This document shows positions 11,901 through 21,525 of a stretch of DNA of 64,000 nucleotides, one piece after another. The first letter of the stretch is position 1; the number at the start of each line of letters is the position of its first letter. Source of the stretch: Anodontia alba (taxonomy: Eukaryota > Mollusca > Bivalvia > Lucinida > Lucinidae); assembly GCA_964016985.1 (NCBI GenBank), contig OZ024828.1:8460610-8524609 (forward strand), in the 5' to 3' direction. Under the pieces are notes generated by a model that was given only the letters and a program-made list of their open reading frames with translations, was not told the DNA's origin and did not search any database. The position numbers were made by a program, and so were the translations under genes.

Positions 11901-14900
11901 TTGTTGGATAAATGTCACACCTGGGATATTAGTTCCATGTGACCCAATGATTGACCACTTACTATATCTAGGTTATTGTGACCTATATTTCATGGTTCAG
12001 TGATTTTGCCTTATATCTTGAATACTATTTGTTGGATAAATGTCACACCTGGGATATTAGTTCCATGTGACCCAATGAATGACCACTTACTATATCTAGG
12101 TCATTGTGACCTATATTTCATGGGTCAGTGATTTTGCCTTATATCTTGAATACTATTTGTTGGATAAATGTCACACCTGAGATATTAGTTCCTTGTGACC
12201 CAATGAATGACCACTTACTATATCTAGGTCATTGTGACCTATATTTCATGGTTCAGTGATTTTGCCTTATATCTTGAATGCTATTTGTTGGATAAATGTC
12301 ACACCTGGGATATTAGTTCCTTGTGACCCGATTATTGACGTCAAAATATATCTCTGTTGGTGTGACCTATACTTCATGGTTCAGTGATTTTGCCTTATAT
12401 CTTGAATACTATTTGTTGGATAAATGTCACACCTGGGATATTACTTCCATGTGACCCAATGAATGACCACTAACTATATCTAGGTCATTGTGACCTATAT
12501 TTCATGGTTCAGTGATTTTGCCTTATATCTTGAATACTATTTGTTGGATAAATGTCACACCTGGGATATTAGTTCCTTGTGACCCGATTATTGACGTCAA
12601 AATATATCTGTTGGTGTGACATATATTTCATGGTTCAGTGATTTTGCCTTATATCTTGAATACTATTTGTTGGATAAATGTCACACCTGGGATATTAGTT
12701 CCATGTGACCCAATGAATGACCACTTACTATATCTAGGTCATTGTGACCTACATTTCATGGTTCAGTGATTTTGCCTTATATCTTGAATACTATTTGTTG
12801 GATAAATGTCACACCTGGGATATTAGTTCAATGTGACCCAATGAATGACCACTTACTATATCTAGGTCATTGTGACCTATATTTCATGGTTCAGTGATTT
12901 TGCCTTATATCTTGAATACTATTTGTTGGATAAATGTCACACCTGGGATATTAGTTCCTTGTGACCCGATTATTGACGTCAAAATATATCTCTGTTGGTG
13001 TGACCTATATTTCATGGTTCAGTGATTTTGCCTTATATCTTGAATACTATTTGTTGGATAAATGTCACACCTGGGATATTACTTCCATGTGACCCAATGA
13101 ATGACCACTTACTATATCTAGGTCATTGTGACCTATATTTCATGGTTCAGTGATTTTGCCTTATATCTTGAAAACTATTTGTTGGATAAATGTCACACCT
13201 GGGATATTAGTTCCTTGTGACCCGATTATTGACGTCAAAATATATCTCTGTTGGTGTGACCTATATTTCATGGTTCAGTGATTTTGCCTTATATCTTGAA
13301 TACTATTTGTTGGATAAATGTCACACCTGGGATATTAGTTCCTTGTGACCCGATTATTGACATCAAAATATATCTCTGTTGGTGTGACCTATATTTCATG
13401 GTTCAGTGATTTTGCCTTATATCTTGAATACTATTTGTTGGATAAATGTCACACCTGGGATATTACTTCCATGTGACCCAATGAATGACCACTTACTTTA
13501 TCTAGGTCATTGTGACCTATATTTCATGGTTCAGTGATTTTGCCTTATATCTTGAATACTATTTGTTGGATAAATGTCACACCTGGGATATTACTTCCAT
13601 GTGACCCAATGAATGACCACTTACTATATCTAGGTCATTGTGACCTATATTTCATGCTTCAGTGATTTTGCCTTTTATTTTTATTACTATTTCATGGAGA
13701 ATTGTCATACCTGGATTATTATATCTATGTGACAAAATGATTTACATACAAATACATCTAGGTCAGTGTGACCTATATTATATGGCTTAATGATAAAAAT
13801 GTTACAATATAAAATGTACCCAGCAGGCGAGCTCGCTGTCCTCCGACAGCTCTTGTTTCTAATGGAACAGTTCAAATTTTTGGATAAGCATGGTGAGAAG
13901 TTACATTGTGTAAGGTGAACAAATATTTAGGGTATTTATAATTTATGGGTGATTTGTGGTACAGTTTGTTTTGCCTACATGTACAACCCATTGTTCTTAG
14001 CAACAGATAAGAGGAGTAACCAGATAATTATTTTCTTATTTCTCCATGAAAACTCTAGGAGGCAGTTATATTAAATTAGTGCCCAGAATACATATTTTTG
14101 TGGAAAAATAAAAAAAAAGTGTAAAAATATTCTGATTGAAACAAAATTGCCTTATTTAGAGCTATGACTGTGTTGTGTTTTCAGATCTGGAAGTGGAGCT
14201 AAGCTGCTTTCGGCTGTTACTGTGCAAGAGATTGGCTCCAGGGCTACAGCTACACTAAATAAGGTAAGAGGTCAGCATGGTGACAAAAAGTACTTTATAT
14301 TATAGTCAAACAGCATGATCTTATGGATACTCTAAGGAGCTTTCAATGAGTACACTTACGGTATGGTTTGGTGCAAAAATAACACACAAGAAAACTTCTG
14401 GGCCCAGTTGTTCAAAACTAGCGATGTTGTTAGTTAACATATCATCAAAACTTTGATCATTAAATATGGCATATACGCTAATATTTTTTCAGCAAAAATA
14501 CCTGTGAATCAGATATCGTATTTACTAGAACAGTTAACATTTTGACCATTAACAAGCTCATTAAGCTAATGATGCTTTGAACAACCGGGCCCTGATTACT
14601 AGCCAGTCATATAATACAAGTCATGTACATACTACCGGTACATATGCCCAGTCCAGCTTTTAAGTAAGGCTAGATGCCATTAAAACCAGGTGACCATTCC
14701 CAGGGATATTTGAGCCAGGCACGACAAAACCTACAATAAGACATGTGTGACCAGCAAAGACGCAGAACAGCCTGTACTGCCACCCAGTATGGCATGAGTT
14801 CTTGTTTATCTGTGTTTGGATAGCCTGGCAAGTGTAGAAGACACATGGAATCAGCAAGGACTGTAATCAGACTGCATGGACATGCAGGCTGATCCTAGTC

Positions 14901-17400
14901 TTTGCTGGGCGCACAAATCTTATTGTAGGTTTTGTCCTGTGCTGGCTCATATTTCTGGGCCCAGTTGTTCAAAGCTAACGATGTCGTTAGTTAACGATTC
15001 GTTAAAATTTACATCGAGTGATACACAAATATTCTGAAATTTTTTGCTGAAAAAATGTGAGTAGCTTTTGCATTGCAAAAGCTACTCACATTTTTTCAGC
15101 AAAAAATATCAGCATATTGTATATTGGATCTGCTAAAACAGTTAACGAAATGACCCTTAACGAGATCGTTAAGCTAACGAGGCTTTGAACAACTGGGCCC
15201 AGTTTTATTCTTTTCATTTTGCTCATTCTATTTTTGGATGAAGTGCCATTTTTATGATGCTGTTTTATATCATTCAGCATCTTTAAAGGTCCGTTTCCTG
15301 TGATTTAGGATTTTTTTTTTGGTATCTCCATGAGGTTCTGGCTCCCCATTCTCATCCATTACATTAACCCTTGTCCTGCTGAATAAATTAAGATGCCACG
15401 CCCACTTCTAATTTTCAGCCAATCAGGTTACTTGATCGAGATTGTTGCTATAAATTTGCATACTTCATGGCAAACAGTGCAGATCCAGATCAGTTGGCTT
15501 CTTCAGAAGCCAACTGATCTGGATCTACACTGTTTGCAAAACAGGGTATATCCGGGTTCAGCAGGACAAGGGTTAACAAGTTTACTGATCCTGAATTACT
15601 CATATCTAGTACACAAGCACTTTTATCTTGAAATCATACTGACTTATTTTCCATTGAATCTTACACAGGTGCAAGAGTTTTTCAATTTCAACATGATAGA
15701 GAACTTTGGCTGTGATTTTTTCTCAAGTGGTCTGGGACGTGACCTCTTAGAGTCTAAGGTGAAGAACTTCTTTGAGAGGAAGACTTCGGATGGACCACGC
15801 TACGACACATATGTGCTCTACTACACTGGAGATGTCTATGATTCAGGAGACTGGGCACTCTCAGGTACTAGTACCTCATTACCTATTTACCCTGAATATT
15901 TTTAGTCGGGCCTAAGCAAACAGTATAGATCCAAATCAAACTGCTCCTAGGAGCAGTTTGATTTGGATCCATACTATTTGCTATTGAGCCAGCACATTTA
16001 AGATACGTGTACATCAGCAAGTAGCCAAATGGGTTTATTTAGTGGAAACATCATGTGACAAATCTGCTTCATGTCAGATGCAAGCAGCAAAGGCCATTCT
16101 ATGTTACTACTTCACATGAAACTTCCTCATCAAGTCCTCCTCCCCACGCCCTCTCCCCCATGAACGTAGGAAAAAAGTCACAGGAAAAAAGTCACAGTCA
16201 AAGGGAGCAGTGTCTTTTTTGTAAGAGTACACCACTTTTTAGAAGGGAGGCAAAGCAGTTTCTAAAGAGTTGTCTTCCTAGAAAGTGTATGAATTTCCCT
16301 CATTACAAAATCATCCCTATTCAAATATATTGAAAATTTCAACACCAAAAACTGAAAGTTTTCAGATAAAAATTCTGGGCCCAGTTGTTCAAAGTGTCGT
16401 TAGCTTAACGAGCTAGTTAAGGCATTTCGTTAACTGTTTTAGCGGATTCAATATACAATATTCTGATATTTTTTGCTGAAAAAATGTGAGTAGCTTTTGC
16501 ACTGCAAAAGCTACTCATTTTTTCAGCAAAAAAATTCAGCATATTTGCGTATCACTCCATATAAATTTTAACGAATCGTTAACTAATGACATCGTTAGTT
16601 TTGAACAACTGGGCCCAGATAATAGTCATATTTCTGCACAAAACATACAGGTAGATTGTGGGTACTCATTAGAACCTCCTCGCCAAGACGGTTCTAACGA
16701 GTTCCCACAATCTATGTTTTTGAGCAGAAATGAGAAAAATAATGTATACCCCTGTAAACCCCAGTTTTACTATATAAAAGTGCAGTTTAAGGGGTTCAAA
16801 ATTACATAGGTATGTTTTCATGATGTAAAACTTAGCTTTTTGTTTTTTGTAGATAATCAAAACTTGAAGCTGGATACTCTTCTTGAATGGTGGTCAGCAA
16901 AGAACTCTGATTCTGGTTCCCGCCTTATTCTGGTTTTAGACTCCCAGCATTCATGGAACTGGGCCAAAGCAGTTTCTCAAATCACAGATGCATATATAGC
17001 CATTCAAACTTGCAAATTTACTCGTCCCCCAGACCCAGAATTTGGAGGAAAGAAAACTGTAGGAGCATTCACTGATGATTGGGTTCAGTATAATCAGGAT
17101 GGAGAGATGGAACTAAACTGGTCAGACAAAGAAAGAACTGTTCGTGCTGTTTTCAAAGTTTCAAAAATCTGGACGGACTTCTCGTTTCATCTGCCAACAA
17201 AAGAGGATATAGAAGATCACTGGGATATGAATTTTCCCAAATTTACAAAGCCGTTAGTGAAAGGTGTAAATATTGTAGGCAACAGAAGTCTTTGTTGTTG
17301 TTGTGAAGCAGTTACAAGTTGCTGTAAAAGATATAGAATGAAATGGCTGCCACCAAAAACCACTGATACAGGTCATGGATTCAAATTGGTCAGATCATGA
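8991..17400 (+). CDS. TMEM168: TMEM168, complete coding gene (4 coding exons)
   Basis: The protein is 707 residues, against about 697 in vertebrates. Coding exons are 9078-10378, 14185-14263, 15669-15864 and 16853-17400, all with GT-AG borders and compatible phases. A non-coding acceptor at 8990 (TTTATATTTCAG) shows that at least one 5'UTR exon lies upstream. ATG 9078 is preceded directly by an in-frame TAA, which fixes the start. The N-terminal two thirds has about ten hydrophobic membrane segments (for example residues 46-64, 70-92, 101-117, 304-327, 369-384). Hallmarks include YFSGLSTLERW (252-262), NRIMASKGIRHFSLIS (351-366) and WELGDNLGGT (411-420). The C-terminal third is a soluble domain with DGPRYDTYVLYYTGD and KLDTLLEWW. 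Identification is from remembered similarity to vertebrate TMEM168, whose molecular role is poorly known. The 3' neighbour is a convergent kelch-like gene 18.5 kb away. Confidence 0.93.
9078..10378 (+). CDS. TMEM168: TMEM168 coding exon 1 (residues 1-433)
   Basis: One long exon holds nearly all membrane segments. It ends GGTCAAAG with donor GTGAGT, leaving two bases of codon 434. A Cys-rich N-terminus (CLIRCIHCCQRC) precedes the first membrane segment, as in the vertebrate protein, which is also Cys-rich there. Confidence 0.93.
10390..10716. mobile_element. MITE family G
   Basis: The central inverted repeat is AAAGGAAAGAATTTGCTCCT against AGGAGCAAATTCTTTCCTTA, present here one and a half times (10497-10545, 10590-10610). 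The same core recurs at 19855, 21090, 22915, 23370 and 26607. Confidence 0.6.
10717..10925. mobile_element. MITE family A (A4)
   Basis: TTAACATTAGTCCTGCTGAA at one end and a diverged GGTTAA at the other. The central hairpin is GTTGGCTTCTGAAGCCAAC. Confidence 0.75.
10935..11040. mobile_element. MITE family F (degenerate)
   Basis: ATTTACTCTTAAATATTGAG then AAGCAAACAGCATAGACC and a partial opposite arm. Confidence 0.45.
11555..13800. repeat. 128-bp satellite array, about 18 units, in TMEM168 intron 1
   Basis: The phrase TTCAGTGATTTTGCCTTATA recurs every 128 bp from 11613 to 13659 (one 126-bp step). Units are nearly identical in the middle and decay at both edges. Two unit types alternate irregularly. 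Type A contains CTAGGTCATTGTGACCTA. Type B replaces that stretch with TTATTGACGTCAAAATATA followed by TGTTGGTGTGACC. Confidence 0.95.
11563..13774. promoter_or_regulatory. Array of perfect ERE- and CRE-consensus palindromes
   Basis: Perfect AGGTCAnnnTGACCT sites start at 11563, 11714, 11842, 12098, 12226, 12482, 12736, 12864, 13120, 13504, 13632 and 13760. A one-mismatch copy is at 11970. Perfect TGACGTCA sites start at 12336, 12592, 12974 and 13230, with a mutated TGACATCA near 13367. The first motif is the textbook oestrogen-receptor element and the second the CREB element. Binding or function is not shown by sequence. Confidence 0.5.
13990..14168. mobile_element. MITE family D (degenerate)
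   Basis: Diverged copy with AGCAACAGATAAGAGG at the left, TTTCTTATTTCTCCATGAAA inside and TTATTTAGAGCTATG at the right, matching D copies at 17.9-19.2 kb. Its right end is about 17 bp from exon 2. Confidence 0.5.
14185..14263 (+). CDS. TMEM168: TMEM168 coding exon 2 (residues 434-460)
   Basis: Acceptor GTGTTTTCAG, donor AAG|GTAAGAGG. It translates SGSGAKLLSAVTVQEIGSRA then TATLNK after completing Arg434 with the previous exon, and it ends in phase 0. Confidence 0.9.
14399..14592. mobile_element. MITE family B (B1)
   Basis: B elements are about 195-250 bp with ends TGGGCCCAGTTGTTCAAA and TTTGAACAACTGGGCCC, and usually have an inner hairpin AGTAGCTTTTGCATTGCAAA. This copy has lost most of the inner hairpin. 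Confidence 0.85.
14711..14949. mobile_element. MITE family W (W1)
   Basis: Ends TGAGCCAGGCACGACAAAAC / CTACAATAAGAC and their inverse (GTCTTATTGTAG-like, GTTTTGTC..TGGCTCA). A second copy is at 60647-60887. Confidence 0.7.
14956..15202. mobile_element. MITE family B (B2)
   Basis: Full copy with the inner hairpin GTAGCTTTTGCATTGCAAAA at 15061-15080. Confidence 0.9.
15364..15576. mobile_element. MITE family A (A5), intact
   Basis: The best-preserved A copy: TTAA, CCCTTGTCCTGCTGAA, hairpin centre TTGGCTTCTTCAGAAGCCAA, TTCAGCAGGACAAGGG, TTAA. It lies 92 bp upstream of exon 3. Confidence 0.9.
15669..15864 (+). CDS. TMEM168: TMEM168 coding exon 3 (residues 461-525)
   Basis: Acceptor TCTTACACAG, donor TCTCAG|GTACTAG. 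It encodes VQEFFNFNMIENFGCDFFSS through YDTYVLYYTGDVYDSGDWAL. It leaves one base (G) that forms Asp526 with exon 4. Confidence 0.92.
15880..15985. mobile_element. MITE family F
   Basis: Left end TATTTACCCTGAATATTTTT, then AAGCAAACAGTATAGATCC and a perfect inner stem CAAACTGCTCCTAGGAGCAG. It begins about 16 bp after the exon 3 donor. Confidence 0.75.
16299..16825. mobile_element. MITE family C (C2), interrupted by a B element
   Basis: The left part (16299-16375: CCTATTCAAATATATTG, AAAACTGAAAGTTTTCAGAT) and right part (16619-16825: GTGGGTACTCATTAGAACC hairpin, then TATGTTTTCATGATG) form one ~280-bp C element split by B3. The right end is 27 bp from exon 4. Confidence 0.85.
16376..16618. mobile_element. 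MITE family B (B3), nested in C2
   Basis: Ends TGGGCCCAGTTGTTCAAA and AACAACTGGGCCCAG, with the inner hairpin GTAGCTTTTGCACTGCAAAA. Joining the flanks restores the normal C-family sequence. Confidence 0.9.
16853..17400 (+). CDS. TMEM168: TMEM168 coding exon 4 (residues 526-707, stop)
   Basis: Acceptor TGTTTTTTGTAG. It encodes DNQNLKLDTLLEWWSAKNSD, later SKIWTDFSFHLPTKED and the conserved tail DTGHGFKLVRS, then TGA at 17398-17400. A Cys cluster (CCCCEAVTSCC) lies near residues 673-683, just where the vertebrate protein also has cysteines. Confidence 0.93.
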
Positions 17401-17403
17401 CTA

Positions 17404-17592
17404 TAACCATTACTAATCTCTGGGTTCATTCAGCAGATGACAAATTGATGATATTTTTCTTACTTTTCCGATTAAACAGGATTTGACATTTCATGCAAAT
17501 TGTCTCCTTTGTCTTGGGAAACAAGGAAAATATTTCAGTATGTTGTCTGCTGAAAATTTTACCCAGCATGCTATATGTTAAAAATTCAAAAA
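17404..17592. mobile_element. MITE family U (U1)
   Basis: CATTCAGCAGATGACAAATT at the left, an inner pair GACATTTCATGCAAATTGTC with partial inverse, and GAAAATTTTACCCAGCATGC at the right. Other copies are at 27545, 49955 and 51022. It starts directly after the TMEM168 stop codon, so it may form part of the 3'UTR. Confidence 0.6.
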
Positions 17593-17934
17593 ACCATAAT
17601 CAGATGCTGAAGCAAAAAGGTTTCTTGATGTGTTTGTGAGAGCATCCTGCATAGTCACAAAACCCACAACATCAGAAATCATACCTTCTATCATGTGTGC
17701 CCAGCAAAGATTCAAATCAGCTGGTGCAGTCAAACAGTCTAATCAGAATCTTCACTTGGCATATTTTGTATTGCCCATGATGACAAGTGTCTTCATGAGC
17801 ACAACAAAGACTGATCAGACTTGAAGGATGTGCAGGCTTATATAAGTCTTTGTTGAGTGCATTTCAGAAGTTACCTTTTCTCACATTGAAGCTCAGATGT
17901 CCAATCAGTCCTTGGTTGTCTTTTGACATAGCAA
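17593..17934. other. TMEM168 3' flank with degenerate H element
   Basis: GTGTGCCCAGCAAAGATTCA and an imperfect inverse at 17815-17870 mark a worn H-type hairpin. The end of the TMEM168 transcript is not determined. Confidence 0.35.
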
Positions 17935-18120
17935 CAGATAGGGCGCTTTTTTCATCCGAAAAATGCTGATATCTTTCTTATTACTCCACGAAAACATATT
18001 TTGTGGGTACTCATTAGAATTGCCTCAGCGAGGCGCTTCTGATGAGTACCCACAACATATGTTTTTGTGGAGAAATAAGAAAATTATTATGTGGATACAC
18101 CCTCTTATCTGTAGCTATGT
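17935..18120. mobile_element. MITE family D (D1)
   Basis: D elements are about 185 bp with ends AGCTCCAGATAAG / CTTATCTGGAGCT, an inner TTTCTTATTTCTCCATGAAA arm and a hairpin around GTGGGTACTCATTAGAA. In this copy the hairpin arms differ slightly (ATTGCCTCAGCGAGGCGCTT). Confidence 0.75.
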
Positions 18121-18600
18121 TTTGATACTATTTATAGTATTCAGTAATTTTCAGTTAATGTGGAAGGGGAAGTCAAATATCTGACCTCAGTAAATGTTCT
18201 AAAAATGAAATGGAGAGGAAAATAATTAGTCTTGACTTTGTTATGGCTCCTGACCCTTGAATTACATGGTAGTAACAATTTTTACTTCACTTAGAGAATT
18301 CTTAACATTTTTTCCTGATGAAATTAAGATTGTGCTCTTGAATTTTTTAAGACATTTTCTGCACATGGCTGCAGAGGCTGGGCAGGATCCTCATTATCCA
18401 CAGGTACATGTACTTTCAAACTTGAACATGTCTTTTTTTTTTTTTTTTTTTTTTTCAAGTTTTGATATTTTAACATTTCAAGTTCCAACTGTTTTGAATC
18501 TCATCTGAGAGTGAGAACAAAGAAATACATGTATTTTACGCATTAAAATTGTACAGATGTTGGCAATGTATTTAAAGTGCTTTAATTGATCACATAATAT
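18121..18600. other. Non-coding; poly-T tract
   Basis: Poly-T at about 18432-18455. No repeat family or exon is recognised. Confidence 0.4.
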
Positions 18601-18798
18601 ATTCATAGCTCTAGAGAAGGTGGTTTTTTTTTCAGCTGAAAAGTACTGATTTTTTCCTATTTCTCCATGAAAACATATCTTGTGGTTACTCATTAGATGT
18701 GCCTCAATGAGGCACTTCTAATGAGTACCCACAACATATGCTTTTGTGGAGAAATAAGAAAAATATTACGTGGATACCCCCTCTTATCTAGAGCTATG
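18601..18798. mobile_element. MITE family D (D2)
   Basis: The hairpin centre is GTGCCTCAATGAGGCACTTC. Ends TAGCTCTAGAGAAGG and CTCTTATCTAGAGCTATG. Confidence 0.75.
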
Positions 18799-18837
18799 TA
18801 TAGACTGTAATAATTCAAAGTCATTTCACATGCAGTA

Positions 18838-19018
18838 ACAGCTCCAGATAAGAGAGGATATCAGGTAAATATTTTTCTTAATTCTCCATGAAAACGTATG
18901 TTGTGCATAGTCATTAGAAGTGCCTCAGTGAGGTGCTTCTAATGAGAACCAACAACATATGTTTTTGTGGAGAAATAAAAGAAATATCAGTTATACTAAT
19001 ATGTTTTCATAGCTCCAG
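18838..19018. mobile_element. MITE family D (D3)
   Basis: Starts CAGCTCCAGATAAGAGAGG. The hairpin centre is GTGCCTCAGTGAGGTGCTTC. Confidence 0.75.
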
Positions 19019-19202
19019 ATAAGAGGGTATCCATATAATATTTTTCTTATTTCTCAATGAAAACATATGTTGTGGGTACTCATTTGAAGCGCCTTGGTGA
19101 GGCGCTTCTAAAGAGCACAACAACATATGATTTTGTGAAGAAATAAGAAAAAAATTGTTTCTTTTCGTTTGAAAAAAAAACCACCTTATCTGGAGCTATG
19201 TG
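19012..19202. mobile_element. MITE family D (D4)
   Basis: Head-to-tail with D3 and sharing the AGCTCCAGATAAG junction. The hairpin centre is GCGCCTTGGTGAGGCGCTTC. The right end is CCTTATCTGGAGCTATG. Confidence 0.8.
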
Positions 19203-19212
19203 TTTTGGTTGT

Positions 19213-19244
19213 GGGGGGGGGGGGTGGGGGGGTGGGGAGGGGGC
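19213..19244 (+). repeat. G-rich run, potential G-quadruplex
   Basis: Runs of 12, 6, 4 and 5 guanines separated by single T or A bases, with GGGCGG following. This fits the general four-G-tract pattern. If TMEM168 has a long 3'UTR the run would be transcribed. Confidence 0.6.
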
Positions 19245-19527
19245 GGAAGTGCCTTATCTGGAGCTTTGATTCAGAAATGATTTGGAAATTATTACTACAG
19301 TCAAGTTTTACTTTACATTCCTTATAGCCCCAGCTAAAGATGAAATTTAGAAAATTTCTTCTGTAATTTTATTTTAGAACAAAAATAAGATACAATGTAT
19401 GTTATGGGTAGTCACTGGAATTTCCCTAGTAGGGTAACACTTAATAATAAGTCAGAATGCTATATGTTTTGTTGTAAAAAAAACAACAAAACAAAACAAA
19501 ACAAAAAAAATCATAACAAAACTTGTT

Positions 19528-19740
19528 TTAACCCTTCTCTTGCTGAACACGACATGCCCTGTCTTAGCAAACAGTGTAGATCCAGATCAGTTGTCTTCTG
19601 AAGAAGCCAACTGATCTGGATCTGCACTGTTTGTCATTAAATATCTGAATTTCTATCAAAAACACGGATCAAGTAATCTGGTTGGCTGAAAATTAGAAGT
19701 GGGCATGGCATCCTAATTTATTCAGCAAGGCAAGGGTTAA
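19528..19740. mobile_element. MITE family A (A6)
   Basis: TTAACCCTTCTCTTGCTGAA left, CAGCAAGGCAAGGGTTAA right, with the usual central stem (one arm mutated). Confidence 0.85.
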
Positions 19741-20036
19741 GGGGACTGGATACACTTCATAGATTTTCTACCATTATTTACAAGGGAGACAAATATTTGC
19801 AATTTCCTGTTGGCTTTCTTGCTATCAAAGCACCTTCTGAAAGGAATCTGCTCTAAAAGGAAAGAATTGCTGCCCAAGGGAGCAAATTCTTTCCTTTTAG
19901 AGTAAATCTCTTTCAGAAGGGAGACAAAACAATTATGACAGAGTTTCCTTCCCTGAAATGTGTTTGTTCCCATGAAATAGCCAGTTACTCTCTTACCTGC
20001 AACTATGATGATTCCAAGAATCAATACTACCCTTAA
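19741..20036. mobile_element. MITE family G
   Basis: Begins GGGGACTGGATACACTTCAT directly after the A6 TTAA. Central inverted repeat CTAAAAGGAAAGAATTGCTG / GAGCAAATTCTTTCCTTTTA. It ends with CTTAATTAA. Confidence 0.6.
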
Positions 20037-20217
20037 TTAAGTTAGACTTAAGCAGTAGTTCAAGCTATAAGTGTTTCAGATAGTAAGAGTCAACTGAATT
20101 CTATAGGGGTATGTAAATGGATAATATAGTTATGCTTATACAACTTCAGAGTCTGATCTGCAGATATGTGTTCTGTGTTTGTCACATCAACAATCTTATT
20201 GTTAAAACACCATTGTT

Positions 20218-20373
20218 TTAACCCTTTTTATGCTGAATAAATTAAGCTGCCACACCGACTTCTAATTGTCAGCCAATCAGATTGTTTGATCCAGATTGTT
20301 GATACAAAGTCACATACTTAATGGCAAACAATGTAGATCCAGACCAGTTGGTTTCCTCAGCAGGCCAGAGGTA
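20218..20373. mobile_element. MITE family A (A7), truncated
   Basis: The left half is normal (TTAACCCTTTTTATGCTGAA). After the GTTGG centre the second half is deleted, leaving CTCAGCAGGCCAGAGGTAA. Confidence 0.65.
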
Positions 20374-20754
20374 ATAGTTTTTGTACTTTTTTTGGATAAA
20401 TTTCCTGTATTTTGTGGGACATTTTGTGTATTGAATCAAATTCATTAAATTTATTTATTTCAGTTTTATTTGTTAGTGTTGTCTACAAGATTGTGCTGTA
20501 TTTTGTTTGGTTCATATTTATTTATTCTAAATATTTGGACAGAAATGCTTCAGCAAACAGTACAGACACATGTCAAACTTCTCCCAAGGTGTGGTTTTAT
20601 CTTGATCTGCACTGTTACTGTTCAGGCAGCATCATTTAGACATATCTTCTGGTAATCAAATTGACTTAGGGTAAATGTCCTAAAATTTCAAATGCTTTAT
20701 TCCATGCTTTTTTTGCCTAAATTTTGCTTCTTATGCAGTTGTTTCTTAAAAGTG
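20374..20754. other. Non-coding, F-like fragment
   Basis: AT-rich. A weak F-like phrase (TTCAGCAAACAGTACAGACA) lies at 20549-20600. Nothing else is supported. Confidence 0.35.
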
Positions 20755-20890
20755 GAAGGGCAGACAGTGCAGACTCAGATCAGACTGCTCCTTCAGGAGC
20801 AGTCTGATCTGAGTGTGCAATGTTTGCATGTGTCATTTCATTAGAAAATGTTGGTGTTGAAATTTTAGAACATTTACTATATTCAGCTTT
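20755..20890. mobile_element. MITE family F
   Basis: Perfect stem CAGACTGCTCCTTCAGGAGC flanked by CAGTGCAGACTCAGAT and its inverse. Confidence 0.75.
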
Positions 20891-20894
20891 TAGA

Positions 20895-21240
20895 AGTAGG
20901 GAAAGGAGGTACTGTCCGAATTTTTAGACTGTCTTTAAAAAGATGTTGAGCCACATCAGTTCAAAAGGTGGTTCAGGTGAATGGAAACACCTGAAAGGTT
21001 TTTCTGCTATTTTTGTAAAGGGAAAAAACTTCTGTAAACAGGAAGTTTCCTCCCTAGTGTTTGAAATCTTTCCAAAAGGGAGGGCTATCCTGAAAGGAAA
21101 TGTGCTCCCTCTAGGAGCAAATTCTTTCCTTTAAGGGTAGCCACCCCACCCCCTCTCTCCCCAAAGAGAAGTGCGGCAAATATTTCCATACTAGAGTTAT
21201 TTCCCTTGGAGGTTTTTCAGCATTCTCCTTAATATATATG
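20895..21240. mobile_element. MITE family G
   Basis: CTGAAAGGAAATGTGCTCCC / TAGGAGCAAATTCTTTCCTT pair at 21091-21140, with GGTTTTTCTGC..GTAAAGGG flanks shared with other G copies. Confidence 0.55.
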
Positions 21241-21360
21241 TGAACCATGATGGCAAAAATCTGAATACTGACCGGGTACTTAGATTCTTAGCCAGTAGAT
21301 GCTAGAATATTAAGATATTCCGCAAGAAAAAAAGTAAAAGCCTTCATCAGACTACACAGA

Positions 21361-21525
21361 TCATAGCTACAGATAAGAAAGTGTATCAGATAAATATTTT
21401 TTTATTTCTTCATGAAAACATATGTTGTGGATACTCATTAGAAGCCTGGGTGAGGCGCTTCAAATAAGGACAAATAAGAAAAAAATCAACAATTTTGGGT
21501 TTAAAAAGCACCTTATCTGGAGCTT
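21361..21525. mobile_element. MITE family D (D5), degenerate
   Basis: ATAGCTACAGATAAGAAAG left and CACCTTATCTGGAGCTTTG right, with a partial hairpin deletion. Confidence 0.6.

Larger units (their letters stand above)
11046..13860. mobile_element. 2.8-kb repeat element carrying a satellite
   Basis: The flanks of the satellite look like one element. It opens with GCTTGCCTGTACGAAGTACA and a GTTTGCGTTCCCGTTCCCGT phrase, then has two diverged ~170-bp units (TCTTCTGAGATTCCAA at 11216 and 11383). It closes with GCGAGCTCGCTGTCCTCCGA then CAGCTCTTGTTTC. There is no transposase frame. The idea that this is a single non-autonomous element is an inference. Confidence 0.5.

Noticed and set aside
11555..13800. 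CRISPR-like array
   Set aside because: The repeats abut with no unique spacers, the 128-bp period is far too long, and the host is a eukaryotic gene intron.
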